Source of the DNA: Phycisphaerales bacterium
GTDB taxonomy: Bacteria > Planctomycetota > Phycisphaerae > Phycisphaerales > SM1A02
Assembly (NCBI GenBank): GCA_030748805.1
Contig: JASMLG010000087.1
Coordinates: forward strand, 1-64,000
Direction: 5' to 3'
DNA length: 64,000 bases
How positions within the stretch are numbered: the first letter of the stretch is position 1; each line of letters opens with the position of its first letter. Below are positions 25,801-35,474 of the stretch, in pieces. The notes under the pieces were generated by a model. It was given only the letters and a program-made list of their open reading frames with translations, did not search any database and was not told the DNA's origin. A program made the position numbers and the translations under genes.

Positions 25801-27258
25801 TTATGGAGTTTGATTTGAATCTTTTGGTTGGTTAATTCCAAGCAACTCTCTTTGAGATTCGGTTAATTGTTCTTTAAAGCGTTGGACAATCTGTTGGTGA
25901 ATTACTGCAGCTACTGTTAGGTCATTATCTTTAATTTTCTCCCAAGCAGCAATCCAAGCTAATGGTTCGGGTCTTGCGTCTTCAGCCTCATCCCAAGCGG
26001 ATGCTGCGATTGCTGCTGTGAATCTTAATGAGAGCAAATCTTCATCAATGAGTGCTTCATCGAATGTGTCGAGTAATTGTAAAGCACCAACAGCATTTCC
26101 CATTTTTATCATGAGTGATACTGTTCTTGTAGCAATGCCTCTTTTATCAGGAATATCTCTGTTTTGCTTTTCCCAAATAGACTGCAATATTGAGAGTCGA
26201 AGATCATGTAGTTCAAGTCGTTTCAGCATGTCATCAGCACGCAGTAAAGAAGTTGTATCAAGTGAATTAGAGATGGTAAATGCAGCAGTATTCCATTTAG
26301 GAGTTTCAGGTTTGTAAAGTTTAATTAATTCTTTAAAACCTTCGATTCCCCCACGTTTTTGTAAAGCGGAAAGCGCATAGGAATACATTACAGGATCGTC
26401 AGTAAGTTCTATTAATGGCTCAGCATAGCCTGCAGTTGAAAAACCCTGGGCTGTAGCGATGCGAATATCTTCGTTTGAATTATGTAATAGAGGGATTAAG
26501 TTATGTTGTACATCGGAATCTCCAAGCATTGCCTCAAGTGTGATGAGAGAAGGCATATCGTTTAATAGACGAGATTGTTGAACTGTTTGAACAATACTAT
26601 TTGCTGTTTTTCTTGTCACCATGTTTGTGTCTAATAAGACAATCAATGCTTTCGCCGCTGGCTCAACAGGTCCAGAAGAAAGCCGCTCTATTGTTGTCCT
26701 CAGAGCACTTGGATGTGGTTGTGTTCGGAAGAAATCAAGTTCAAGAGAAGCAACCTGTTGATTAGTTTCAAAAGAGAGTGATTTAGCGACGTATTCTTGT
26801 AACCCAAGTACGTTTATTTCTGGTAGTAGTTTTGCTACCGCCAATCGGACAATATGATTCTGGTTCCTAAGTAGATCTACAACTAACTGCAACTCTTCCT
26901 CTGTTGCCTCACCGTCTCGCAATAATACTCCAACTCTTTCAATTCCAAATACCTTCAATGCTGGAATTGGATCTCCAAGAACTTCAGGGAGTAGTTCATG
27001 TTGATATTCTGTTGGTATTAGTGGCCAATGTGTTGCGTAGGCAGTTATAAGACGCTGTTTGAGTTGTTCATTTTCTAATAACTGATTTTGCTGAACCAAA
27101 GAGTTTTCTGTCACCTTCGATTCTTGATTGGTTGAAGTTGGTTGTTTTGGAGAAGGTGGTTTATTTTGAATTTCCTGAGGTGCTTCACAGCCACCAAAAG
27201 AAATGCCACAAATTACGGCAAATAAATATAGTTGGTATTTGAAATGAAACAATTGCAT
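25801..27258 (-). CDS. Lipoprotein with HEAT-like helical repeats
   Basis: No enzyme family is recognised. The start is taken at the ATG giving MQLFHFKYQLYLFAVICGI, a lipoprotein signal peptide ending in a lipobox (SFGGC). A Pro/Gln/Thr-rich linker follows, then about 400 residues of paired helices typical of HEAT or armadillo-like repeats. The protein probably sits on the outside of a membrane and acts as a scaffold. A longer frame to 27330 exists but would bury the signal peptide. It is divergent from a TPR protein gene 91 bp away. Confidence 0.7.
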   Translation of the reverse strand: MQLFHFKYQLYLFAVICGISFGGCEAPQEIQNKPPSPKQPTSTNQESKVTENSLVQQNQLLENEQLKQRLITAYATHWPLIPTEYQHELLPEVLGDPIPALKVFGIERVGVLLRDGEATEEELQLVVDLLRNQNHIVRLAVAKLLPEINVLGLQEYVAKSLSFETNQQVASLELDFFRTQPHPSALRTTIERLSSGPVEPAAKALIVLLDTNMVTRKTANSIVQTVQQSRLLNDMPSLITLEAMLGDSDVQHNLIPLLHNSNEDIRIATAQGFSTAGYAEPLIELTDDPVMYSYALSALQKRGGIEGFKELIKLYKPETPKWNTAAFTISNSLDTTSLLRADDMLKRLELHDLRLSILQSIWEKQNRDIPDKRGIATRTVSLMIKMGNAVGALQLLDTFDEALIDEDLLSLRFTAAIAASAWDEAEDARPEPLAWIAAWEKIKDNDLTVAAVIHQQIVQRFKEQLTESQRELLGINQPKDSNQTP

Positions 27259-27349
27259 GGTATTAATCGGCAGTGTATTCGATTCTTGCCAGAAACACCC
27301 ATATGATTGGCAAACAAGTTTGAGTTTCAAGAGTACAATACCAACCGAT

Positions 27350-28693
27350 ATGAGTAGTTGGCATGAAGCAGAACAGTTTGCAGATCGAGCTTTAGAAATG
27401 TACGAGCGTGGTCACTGGGCAGAAGCGGAGAATCAACTCCGAAAAGCACTTGAGATAGACCCAGACCATGGTGATTGGCATTTCAATCTTGGTTTGACCC
27501 TTGAAAGAACAGGCAGAGACGCTGAAGCTTTGTCCAGTTTTGAACACGCTTCAAGATTGTTACCCGAATCAATCGACCCACAACTTGCTTCTGGCTCTTC
27601 ATGTATGCGTCTAGGCCGTTTTGATAATGCTATAAAGTGGTTTAATAGAGTTATTAAGTTGGATTCATCTTGTGAACCAGCATGGGCTATGTTAATTGAA
27701 GCAAATGCTGAACTCGGTAATCACGATACTGCAGAAACGTGTTTTTATATGGCTCAAGATGCATTACCAGATACAAGTGCCAATGTTCTTATCGCGATGA
27801 GCGGTAGCTTGTTAACAAGAAATGAATACGAACGTGCAATTTGGTGCGCAAGAGAAGCGATAAAACTTGACTCAAATGTAATTGGGGGTCGTTTGCAATT
27901 AGCTGGTGCTTTGGTTGCATCAGGTCAAAGCCAACAAGCATCTCAGATATTACTTCAAGAATTGAGAGTAGATCCCGGTAACATTCAAGCACTTCTTTTA
28001 CATGCGGATGTACTCGCTGACTCTGGCAAAACTAATGAGGCATTGATTAGACTACACAGAGTTCTTGAACTTGAACCAGCCAACATAGGTGCTCATATTC
28101 GCGCTGGAACTTACGCCATAGACGACAAGCGTTGGGAAGAAGCTTTTATCGCTTGGGGATTGGTTCGAAGACTCCTTCCCGAACACCCTACAGCTTGTTT
28201 GTATTTGGCTCAATCACTCATTGCTATGCACAGACTAACTTCAGCGCGACCTCTGTTACAAGAATATGTGGAACGAATGGATGCTAACTCAAGTAGCGAT
28301 GAGAAAATACACGTTGCTAAATTATTAATTTCTTCAGGTGAACCGATTATTGCTACAAGTATTTTAGAGCCACTGTCTATTGAACTTGACGATGATAATC
28401 CCAAAAAAGTTAAATGTCTCAGATTGCTTGCAGTAACCTTATTCGCAGTCGAGAAAAATGATGATGGATCAGCAATTAGTAGAAAGGTTTTGCGATTAGA
28501 TTCTAAATGCATATCTTCAATGCACAACCTTGCACTTGCTGCTGTGAAGAATCAGCGATTTAGAACTGCATGGGGGTGGGTAAGCCGAGGTCTAGCGGTT
28601 GATCCACTAGATAACGATTTGCGTCGCTTACGATCTCGGCTTATCTGGGAAGGTGTTGCTAGATTTTTCCGAATCAAAGTGTTCCGGAGGTAA
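27350..28693 (+). CDS. TPR repeat protein
   Basis: This soluble protein of 447 residues consists almost wholly of tetratricopeptide repeats; clear units include [20 protein letters not shown] and [18 protein letters not shown]. There is no signal peptide when the ATG at 27350 is used, which follows the upstream junk frame. Its role is unknown; TPR proteins act as binding scaffolds. Its 3' end overlaps the convergent rpsR gene by 20 bp. Confidence 0.82.
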   Translation: MSSWHEAEQFADRALEMYERGHWAEAENQLRKALEIDPDHGDWHFNLGLTLERTGRDAEALSSFEHASRLLPESIDPQLASGSSCMRLGRFDNAIKWFNRVIKLDSSCEPAWAMLIEANAELGNHDTAETCFYMAQDALPDTSANVLIAMSGSLLTRNEYERAIWCAREAIKLDSNVIGGRLQLAGALVASGQSQQASQILLQELRVDPGNIQALLLHADVLADSGKTNEALIRLHRVLELEPANIGAHIRAGTYAIDDKRWEEAFIAWGLVRRLLPEHPTACLYLAQSLIAMHRLTSARPLLQEYVERMDANSSSDEKIHVAKLLISSGEPIIATSILEPLSIELDDDNPKKVKCLRLLAVTLFAVEKNDDGSAISRKVLRLDSKCISSMHNLALAAVKNQRFRTAWGWVSRGLAVDPLDNDLRRLRSRLIWEGVARFFRIKVFRR

Positions 28694-28910
28694 ACGGAAG
28701 CAAAGCCATGAATCTCGCTCGTTTGATGGCCTGAGCTACCATACGTTGTTCCTTGGCGGATGTGCCTAAACGTTTCCGCGAATATATTTTGCCATTTGGC
28801 GTCATGAGTCGCCTCAAATCATCCACTGATTTGTAATCAATGTACTTTTTATCGCGGTTGTCTGTCTTGAGGTAGGTCTTAGATACGGGTCTGTTGTAAT
28901 CTCTGCTCAT
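28674..28910 (-). CDS. rpsR: 30S ribosomal protein bS18
   Basis: This 78-residue small-subunit protein carries the S18 core: [40 protein letters not shown] and ARFMALLPF. The ATG at 28910 gives the normal length; the frame upstream of it is not S18-like. A ribosome binding site AAGGAAT lies just before it. The gene is not in the common rpsF-rpsR-rplI order here. Confidence 0.95.
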   Translation of the reverse strand: MSRDYNRPVSKTYLKTDNRDKKYIDYKSVDDLRRLMTPNGKIYSRKRLGTSAKEQRMVAQAIKRARFMALLPFTSGTL

Positions 28911-29037
28911 GTTATTCCTTTCGTCTTGGCTTAGAAATGAGCCCCAGCACACAGGAAGGGGCGACGAGAATGGGTATCTTACAAAATATACCTTATTAGG
29001 GCAAGCCAAGATTGGTCGATGTATCCTGCACAGTTAA

Positions 29038-29691
29038 ATGGGACCTATAGTTGGAATAACTGCAGATATACATGAAAACCGCCATCGACTTGCTGTTTCT
29101 TACTCTAATTCTGTTTTGAATGCTGGTGGAGTTCCTGTAATATTGCCACCAATTTTTGGTGCTGAATGGGATTATATTTCGGTTTGTGATGGCTTTATCT
29201 TCTCTGGAGGAGATGATCCAATTATGGAACATTGGGGAATTACAACACATCAAAAATCGACTCCGGTTTCGATTGAAAGGCAAGTATTTGAATTGTCATT
29301 ACTAGAGAAGCTGCAATCAAAGCCCAAGATTCCCATTCTTGGTGTATGTCTTGGAATGCAGTGGATGGGCTTGATTGCAGGTGGAACACTGAATCAGCAT
29401 CTTCCAGAAGATGTTTTACAAATACACTCTGATTCAAATCATGAAGTAGATGGATTGATCGGAGCTGGTATTGTTCATAGCAATCACCACCAAGCAATTA
29501 CAGATGCAGGTAATCTTACGGTTGTAGCTACTTCAGATGATGGCTTGATAGAAGCAGTAAGGTGTAACTCTCGTAATTGGTATGTTGGTGTTCAGTGGCA
29601 TCCAGAAAGAACGGACGATGAAATTTTGGGTCAAGGGCTTTTTAACCAGTTAGTAAAGGCAACTATTTCATCCAAGGTAATACACCTATGA
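29038..29691 (+). CDS. Gamma-glutamyl-gamma-aminobutyrate hydrolase-like peptidase C26
   Basis: This is a class I glutamine amidotransferase-like hydrolase. The nucleophile cysteine is in LGVCLGMQWMG, with the histidine and glutamate in VGVQWHPERT, and SNHHQAI marks the PuuD-type subgroup that cleaves gamma-glutamyl amides such as gamma-Glu-GABA. At 217 residues it is slightly short but complete. Its stop overlaps ygfZ by 4 nt, so it heads a three-gene coupled operon with ygfZ and HMG-CoA lyase. Confidence 0.85.
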   Translation: MGPIVGITADIHENRHRLAVSYSNSVLNAGGVPVILPPIFGAEWDYISVCDGFIFSGGDDPIMEHWGITTHQKSTPVSIERQVFELSLLEKLQSKPKIPILGVCLGMQWMGLIAGGTLNQHLPEDVLQIHSDSNHEVDGLIGAGIVHSNHHQAITDAGNLTVVATSDDGLIEAVRCNSRNWYVGVQWHPERTDDEILGQGLFNQLVKATISSKVIHL

Positions 29692-30785
29692 CATTTCCAT
29701 CACCAATTCAAGATAAGTTAGAAAATTATGCAGTAGAAATTGTTGAGAGAGATGGTATTGCAAATCGACAAGGAGCTCCAACTGGTTCTTTTCAAGCACA
29801 ATTACTTTGTGAGTTTTTACCTTGGGGAGATAGTGGTTGTTTTGTATTAGCGACTACAGGAATTGTAGAAATTGAGTATTCAACGATGCGCAAGTCCGCA
29901 AGTATTTTCGATGCTCCTTGCCGAGGAACGATTGAAGTAACAGGCACAGATTATTTTGACTTTATTGAAAGGATGACAACTCAAAAACTTTCCGATATGA
30001 ATGATGGGGAATCTAGACTTGCTTTTATTACAAGCAGAAAAGGAACTATTGTCTCAGATGTTATTGTCCATAAACTTGCAGACCGAATTTTGATTGATCT
30101 CGACATTACAGTTGTGCAAACTGTATGTGATCACTTGAATTCGTACATTGTTATGGAAAATGTAGAAATCGAGAATAAGACGGGCTCAGTTCACTGGATG
30201 TGGTGTATTGGGTCTAAAGTTAGTGTAATTGAGCATAAGGATGCTCAAACATTTGTGTTGCCGGAGTGTTTCTTGGGATTAGATTGTATTGCGATCGCAA
30301 CAAAACCGGACACCACACTCGATGTATGGGAATCGTATGTTTCTTCAGGAGTTAGACCTGTAGGTTGGTATGCTCTAAACATGCTAAGAGTAGAGTGTGG
30401 AATCCCGTTTTTTATGATTGATTTTGAATCAAACAATTTGCCACACGAAACAGGATTAGTCCACAGTAGAGTAAGTTTTGAAAAGGGATGTTATTTGGGT
30501 CAAGAAATTATTGCGAGAATGGAATCACTTGGTCAACCAAAACAACAATTAGTTAAATTATCAATAACGGTAGATGAATTACCAGTTTCTGGTGCACAAC
30601 TTTGGAGCGATGATTCAACAAATGGAACACCAATTGGAGTAGTAACTTCAAGCGCAATTAGTCCAATGGGTGGCTCAGTTCCTGTTGCAATTGCCATGGT
30701 TCTTAAAAAATGTAACACTATAGGCACATCCGTCTTTACAAACGCTGGTTCTGATGTTGTTGAGTGTAAGGTGGAGTTGATATGA
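29688..30785 (+). CDS. ygfZ: YgfZ-type folate-binding Fe-S maintenance protein
   Basis: YgfZ proteins are GcvT-like, bind folate and help keep Fe-S enzymes such as MiaB active. The hallmark KGCYLGQEIIARME is near residue 265, and MTTQKLSDMNDGESRLAF is the usual N-terminal GcvT-like segment. The protein is 365 residues. It is coupled by 4-nt overlaps to the genes on both sides. The nearby miaB (36.7 kb) is the kind of Fe-S enzyme YgfZ supports, though the two are not in one operon. Confidence 0.88.
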   Translation: MTFPSPIQDKLENYAVEIVERDGIANRQGAPTGSFQAQLLCEFLPWGDSGCFVLATTGIVEIEYSTMRKSASIFDAPCRGTIEVTGTDYFDFIERMTTQKLSDMNDGESRLAFITSRKGTIVSDVIVHKLADRILIDLDITVVQTVCDHLNSYIVMENVEIENKTGSVHWMWCIGSKVSVIEHKDAQTFVLPECFLGLDCIAIATKPDTTLDVWESYVSSGVRPVGWYALNMLRVECGIPFFMIDFESNNLPHETGLVHSRVSFEKGCYLGQEIIARMESLGQPKQQLVKLSITVDELPVSGAQLWSDDSTNGTPIGVVTSSAISPMGGSVPVAIAMVLKKCNTIGTSVFTNAGSDVVECKVELI

Positions 30786-31702
30786 CCAATTGGCCAAAAG
30801 AAATACGAATAACAGAAGTTGGACCACGTGATGGCTTACAAAATCAAGCAAAGCAGATTCCCACTCAATCAAAAATTGAGTTGATTGACTCTCTTTCTCA
30901 GACTGGTTTAACGTGTTTAGAGGTTTCATCATTTGTTCATCCGAAGTGGGTTCCACAACTATCAGATGCAGATGAAGTGTTTGCTGGAATAACTAGAAAA
31001 GATGGAGTAATGTACACTGCATTAGTTCCGAATGAACATGGTTTGCAAAGAGCAATTGCAGCAAAGGTAGATGGAATAGCGGTTCTTACTGCGGCAAGCG
31101 AGACATTTTGTGAACGTAACACAAAAACTTCAATCAAAGAATCGATTGATCGAATTAAACCAATAGTAGAAGACGCAACATCGCTTGGTATGAGTACGCG
31201 AGGTTATATTAGTTGTGTAATTGGTTGCCCATATGAAGGAAAAACAGATTTTGCGGTAGTGAGACAAATCGTCCAGAAGATGAAAAATATCGGAATTACC
31301 GATATTGCTCTCGGTGAAACAATAGGAATTGCAGTTCCTACTGACATTCGAAAACTTTACGAAGCACTCGATGGTGAGTTATCCCCAGAAGAATCTATTC
31401 TTCATCTACACGATACAAGGGGAACGGCTTTAGCATGTGTCGCTGAAGCAATGCAGTGTGGCTGCATCCAATTTGACTCATCCTGTGGAGGTATTGGAGG
31501 ATGTCCTTACGCCCCAGGTGCTGCTGGGAATATTGCAACCGAGGATATTGTTTATTTTGCAGATAGAATGGGAATTAAGACAGGTGTCGATTTTGAATCG
31601 TTGGTAAAAGCTTCAGAAGTATTGGAGCATAATCTTGATTGCCAACTTATTAGTCGTGCCTATAGAGCTTCCCAAGATCCGCACACTCGCCCAAGTGAAT
31701 AA
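30782..31702 (+). CDS. mvaB: Hydroxymethylglutaryl-CoA lyase
   Basis: This TIM-barrel enzyme cleaves HMG-CoA to acetoacetate and acetyl-CoA in leucine breakdown. Motifs are ITEVGPRDGLQNQ at the start, HLHDTRGTAL (metal ligands) and the signature GGIGGCPYAPGAAGN with its catalytic cysteine. The length of 306 residues is normal. It is translationally coupled to ygfZ (4-nt overlap), and its last 43 nt overlap the convergent metallophosphoesterase gene. Confidence 0.92.
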   Translation: MTNWPKEIRITEVGPRDGLQNQAKQIPTQSKIELIDSLSQTGLTCLEVSSFVHPKWVPQLSDADEVFAGITRKDGVMYTALVPNEHGLQRAIAAKVDGIAVLTAASETFCERNTKTSIKESIDRIKPIVEDATSLGMSTRGYISCVIGCPYEGKTDFAVVRQIVQKMKNIGITDIALGETIGIAVPTDIRKLYEALDGELSPEESILHLHDTRGTALACVAEAMQCGCIQFDSSCGGIGGCPYAPGAAGNIATEDIVYFADRMGIKTGVDFESLVKASEVLEHNLDCQLISRAYRASQDPHTRPSE

Positions 31703-32454
31703 TTTCCATTGTGCTTTTTCAATTTATGAACCGTTACAGTATTTTGTTCAATGACAACAGCTCTTGGGTTGGAGGGGAATCCATGAGCACCAAAACAACC
31801 AGTGTTAATAATAATCCTATTCCCTTTCTTCCAAATACCTGCATGGTGAGTATGTCCAGCAACGATAATTTTTGCTGAAGATGCGTATCGTTCAATCCAC
31901 AGATTTGTAAGTTTTGGGAATTCCCACCAACCCCACAAGACCTTAAATGCTAAGGGGATTGCTATTAACAATAACCGTATAAGTGAGGGTTTGTTGAGTG
32001 TGTAATCTGCACTAGAAGCTTTGATAGTACACATTCTCATCGAATCAAATTGTTCTTTGAATCCATCACCGTTTTCTCTAATGTATTTTCGCCTGCATCG
32101 TGTTATATATTTCCCTCTCCAACTCCAAGGAGTAACTCCTATAAATGGAGCATGTCCATGAAAGACGAATACTGTTTTGTTACATAACCAAACATATTCG
32201 GTTTCACTAATTGTTGGATCATGGTTTCCGCAGATTAATGTTGTATTAACGTTATCCTCGTTTGCCAATTTAATTAAAGAATTTGCCAATTCCATGGAGT
32301 GTTTTTTTAGAGAAGTTGAATACATTTCCGAAGTGTCGCCATTTAAAATGAGCGAATCAAACCCCGTCCACAGTGGCCTCAGTTGATCAGCGGAGGTTAC
32401 GCTTGAACTGAGTTTGCCAAAGTGGATATCAGAAAGGATTAGGGTTTTGCTCAT
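31660..32454 (-). CDS. Metallophosphoesterase
   Basis: This calcineurin-like phosphoesterase shows the metal-binding motifs in order: LSDIHFG (DxH), LNGDTSE (GD), CGNHDPT (GNHD), HGHAPF (H) and VAGHTHHAG (GHTH). It resembles UDP-2,3-diacylglucosamine hydrolases (LpxH-like) but lacks enough distinguishing sequence for a firm call. There is no signal peptide, so it acts in the cytoplasm or at the membrane surface. It overlaps the HMG-CoA lyase gene tail to tail by 43 bp. Confidence 0.82.
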   Translation of the reverse strand: MSKTLILSDIHFGKLSSSVTSADQLRPLWTGFDSLILNGDTSEMYSTSLKKHSMELANSLIKLANEDNVNTTLICGNHDPTISETEYVWLCNKTVFVFHGHAPFIGVTPWSWRGKYITRCRRKYIRENGDGFKEQFDSMRMCTIKASSADYTLNKPSLIRLLLIAIPLAFKVLWGWWEFPKLTNLWIERYASSAKIIVAGHTHHAGIWKKGNRIIINTGCFGAHGFPSNPRAVVIEQNTVTVHKLKKHNGNYSLGRVCGSWEAL

Positions 32455-32475
32455 CTGGATTTGGCTCCAGAGATA

Positions 32476-33726
32476 TTATTCTTGTCCAATTGTGATGTAG
32501 TTTTTCCCCTGTCGTTTTGACTGGAGTAACCGTTGATCTGCTTTGCGTAATATTGAATCAACATCATTTCCATCCCAAGGAAAGGTAGCTAGTCCACCTG
32601 AAATCGACAAAATCCCCGTTGCCTCTTCACCGAGTTTAGGGAATCTGGCATTGGCTACTTGTTCTCGGAACCGTTTTGCAAGAATTTCGACTGTGGTTGG
32701 GTGATTTGATCTAGGTTCTCTTGGTGGTTCTGGATCACAGAATAGAACGGCAAACTCATCTCCACCAATTCTACAAACATGATCTCCCTTACGAATAATC
32801 GTACGAAGTAACCGAACTATTTCTCGGATTATATCATCGCCAGCATCGTGACCCCATCGATCGTTGTAGTGTTTGAAATTATCTATGTCAAAAATCATTA
32901 CAGTGAGATTACGCCGCTTCTTTCTTGCTGTCTGTAGTTCTCTCGTAAGGCAGGTTTTCAAAAACCGGCGATTCCAAGCACCAGACAACTCGTCCTGATA
33001 TGCAAGAAGTTTTAACTGTTGTTGTTTACGCGCTAAGTTGAGCCAGCAAGCCGCCCATCTGGCCCAACGCACAATGTCACTGTTGGTCGCGCCAAATGCT
33101 GCTAGAGTTCCATGTTCTTCGTGTCCATATCGCAGAGGTGCGGTTATTGATAAGTTGGGAGCACCTGTAGGTTCATCGACAATAACACACATAGTCCACC
33201 CTGTTTGTTGTATAAGCAATTCAATAAGTTTGTCCTTAAAAGTAGAGGGGTTGTGCATGAGTGCTCGTACTAAGTCGACATCTCCAAGTGATGTCTGGTC
33301 ATCTGTTAGTGTGATTTCATCAGAGATTCCTAGAATGCAATCTATATCTAGGGGTGGAATTATTTCATTATCAACTGGAAGAGATTGAACATTAGTAATT
33401 GCAGATGTAAGTCGATTGGCGGTTGTATCTTTAGGTACCATCGCATCAGCTTGTTTAACTTTTATACTATTCCCAGCGACAACTATAACTGTTGTAGGGT
33501 CAACGCGCCTTAGCGCGTCAACACTTGAATCAACATCGTTTTCTAAAAGCTGTTCATCGACAATCACAGCTTCGACTAGGTCAGAAGCACTACAAGTGGC
33601 AAGTTCTCCGATTGCATCAAAGACGCTGTTCACACGCTTTACTGGCTGTTCAAATCCTGTTAACAACTCTTCATCGAATGTGCCAGCAAAAACGAGAGAA
33701 CTTCTGGATGTTCGCTTTGTTGTCAT
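32476..33726 (-). CDS. Diguanylate cyclase (GGDEF)
   Basis: This enzyme makes cyclic di-GMP. The catalytic GGDEF is intact in CRIGGDEFAVLF, and the product-inhibition I-site RxxD is present as RKGD five residues before it. The first about 130 residues look like an atypical receiver-like domain (LVFAGTFDEELL, VIVDEQLL), followed by a region that may be a degenerate GAF domain. No membrane segment is seen. The ATG overlaps the stop of the upstream small gene by 4 nt, so the two are translated together. Confidence 0.9.
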   Translation of the reverse strand: MTTKRTSRSSLVFAGTFDEELLTGFEQPVKRVNSVFDAIGELATCSASDLVEAVIVDEQLLENDVDSSVDALRRVDPTTVIVVAGNSIKVKQADAMVPKDTTANRLTSAITNVQSLPVDNEIIPPLDIDCILGISDEITLTDDQTSLGDVDLVRALMHNPSTFKDKLIELLIQQTGWTMCVIVDEPTGAPNLSITAPLRYGHEEHGTLAAFGATNSDIVRWARWAACWLNLARKQQQLKLLAYQDELSGAWNRRFLKTCLTRELQTARKKRRNLTVMIFDIDNFKHYNDRWGHDAGDDIIREIVRLLRTIIRKGDHVCRIGGDEFAVLFCDPEPPREPRSNHPTTVEILAKRFREQVANARFPKLGEEATGILSISGGLATFPWDGNDVDSILRKADQRLLQSKRQGKNYITIGQE

Positions 33727-34166
33727 TCTTTAGACCCCTGCGGGATATCATCAAGAAGCATGGATAGTTCGTCAGCATCAACATTTTCAGATTGAATGAT
33801 AGGTGGTTCTTCAAGCGAATCAACTAATGAGCCGCGATTTTCAAAACTATCAAGTCGTCCGTCACGTAGTTCAGAAACAGATACACTTGGTAAGTATCTT
33901 CTAATTGAATCAACCATTTGATTAACATTATTAAAATCCTCAGAATGTACAATTATTAAATGTGGTGAATTAGGTGTCTCATTCCAAGCAGAATTTGTCC
34001 GAAGTTGTTGCTGCTGAAGACATATTTCAGCCATTGCTAAAAAGGGGTCGTGTTCAATTGTAATTTGCAGGTTGTTTTTCTGCGCAAGAAGATGAGCTGC
34101 GTCGATACGTTCGGCTGGCACCAACACAACACATCTTGAATCAAGATTGTTGGACTTCTCAGACAT
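33723..34166 (-). CDS. Hypothetical protein coupled to diguanylate cyclase
   Basis: I do not recognise this 147-residue protein. Its first half has alternating strands and helices (RCVVLVPAERIDAAHLLAQK, then HLIIVHSEDFNNVNQMVDSI) as in receiver-like domains, but no conserved phosphoacceptor pattern. The last 45 residues are acidic and likely disordered. Similar architecture in the first part of the following GGDEF protein suggests the two interact. It is the first gene of a two-gene operon. Confidence 0.65.
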   Translation of the reverse strand: MSEKSNNLDSRCVVLVPAERIDAAHLLAQKNNLQITIEHDPFLAMAEICLQQQQLRTNSAWNETPNSPHLIIVHSEDFNNVNQMVDSIRRYLPSVSVSELRDGRLDSFENRGSLVDSLEEPPIIQSENVDADELSMLLDDIPQGSKE

Positions 34167-34370
34167 CCTATTTCAACCCTAAGAATAACTTGTTTTAGCG
34201 AAAATGCCACAAAAACTTTTAAGCATTAATTGCTAATATAGGTTTATTTGTAAATAAACCCTTACTTTGAACAATTTATTTCATCAGTCGAGACTATTTC
34301 GATTTAAAGTAGTAGAAACATATGCTACGTAGCAAAATTGAAGTTATACGGCACGAATTTGTTTGCTGTC

Positions 34371-35474
34371 TTAATGTTCTGAAGTACAAATAAGTGCAAT
34401 GGAGTTTGCACCATTAGGTTGTTGGAGATTTGCCATTGCTTGTCTCATTGCAAATCTCGTTTTGTGGTCTTTCATCAACTGAAGAATTGAAATACCTGCA
34501 TCAGATATATTCTGTTCAAGATCTACGTGATCGGTTGCAATGATTATCCCACCTAGGTCTTCAAGTGGTGTTGCATTTGTTTTTTGGTGGTCATCATTGT
34601 GATAGGGGTATGGCATTACTATTGTTGGAACAGAATTGATTGAAATTTCTGCGATAGTGTTTGCCCCACCTCTTGTTATAGCAAGATCAGAACAGCCCCA
34701 TACGTCACCCATTTCATGATGGAACCCAAGAACTACATATGGAATTCCTATGTTATTCCAAGAATTTTGCACCTGTTCTACATGTTTAGTTCCGGCAATA
34801 TGAAGTATTTGCCAATTATGAAATAGAGATTTGTTTCTTTTAGCAATGGCTGGAACCAATGAATTAATTGTACTTGCCCCTTGGGATGCGCCAGTGATCA
34901 AAAGCGTCATGCGATTTGGGTCAAGCCCTAGTCTTTTTTTGCAATCTTCAGTGTTACGTGAGGTAATTACACAACGCCTTAACGGGGGCTTTGTAATTTC
35001 TACATTTTGTAGATTACATTTTACGGTAGACAAAATCCTATCCGCCCAACTAGCTGCAAGCCGGTTTGCTTTTCCTGGTGGATTATCCAAATTCAAAAGA
35101 ATTGTCTGGCAAGACAAATTTTTTGCTGCGTGTAGAGTGGGGGCTGCAACATAACCACCTGTAGTAAGAACGCAATCAAAATTCTGTTTTCTTAATATCT
35201 TTTTAACATTCCATGATGTTCTTATGAAACCGATAAAAAAACGCACAAACCCAATTGGGTTTGTTGAAAGTGGGGCAGCTGGTAGTGAAATTGTTTCAAA
35301 GTCCGTATGTTCAACCATCATTGTGTCAGTCGTTCTAGGTGAATGAGCAAGAAGGACTTCATGACCAGTTGAAACGAGTGATTCTGCAACGGCAATTGCT
35401 GGGGCAACATGACCACCGCTTCCTCCACCTGCGATCAAAACCTTTTTAGGCACGTGCTGTTGTTGGGAATGCAT
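34371..35474 (-). CDS. murG: MurG, lipid II synthase
   Basis: MurG adds GlcNAc to lipid I on the inner face of the membrane, the last cytoplasmic step of peptidoglycan precursor synthesis. It has the N-terminal GGGSGGHVAPA loop, ITGASQGASTIN and ITRGGANTIAEI with VMPYPYHNDDHQ at the sugar-donor site. The frame runs to 35528, but ATG 35474 or GTG 35453 fits the family better, both inside the end of ftsW. It therefore overlaps ftsW and is probably translated with it. Confidence 0.92.
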   Translation of the reverse strand: MHSQQQHVPKKVLIAGGGSGGHVAPAIAVAESLVSTGHEVLLAHSPRTTDTMMVEHTDFETISLPAAPLSTNPIGFVRFFIGFIRTSWNVKKILRKQNFDCVLTTGGYVAAPTLHAAKNLSCQTILLNLDNPPGKANRLAASWADRILSTVKCNLQNVEITKPPLRRCVITSRNTEDCKKRLGLDPNRMTLLITGASQGASTINSLVPAIAKRNKSLFHNWQILHIAGTKHVEQVQNSWNNIGIPYVVLGFHHEMGDVWGCSDLAITRGGANTIAEISINSVPTIVMPYPYHNDDHQKTNATPLEDLGGIIIATDHVDLEQNISDAGISILQLMKDHKTRFAMRQAMANLQQPNGANSIALICTSEH

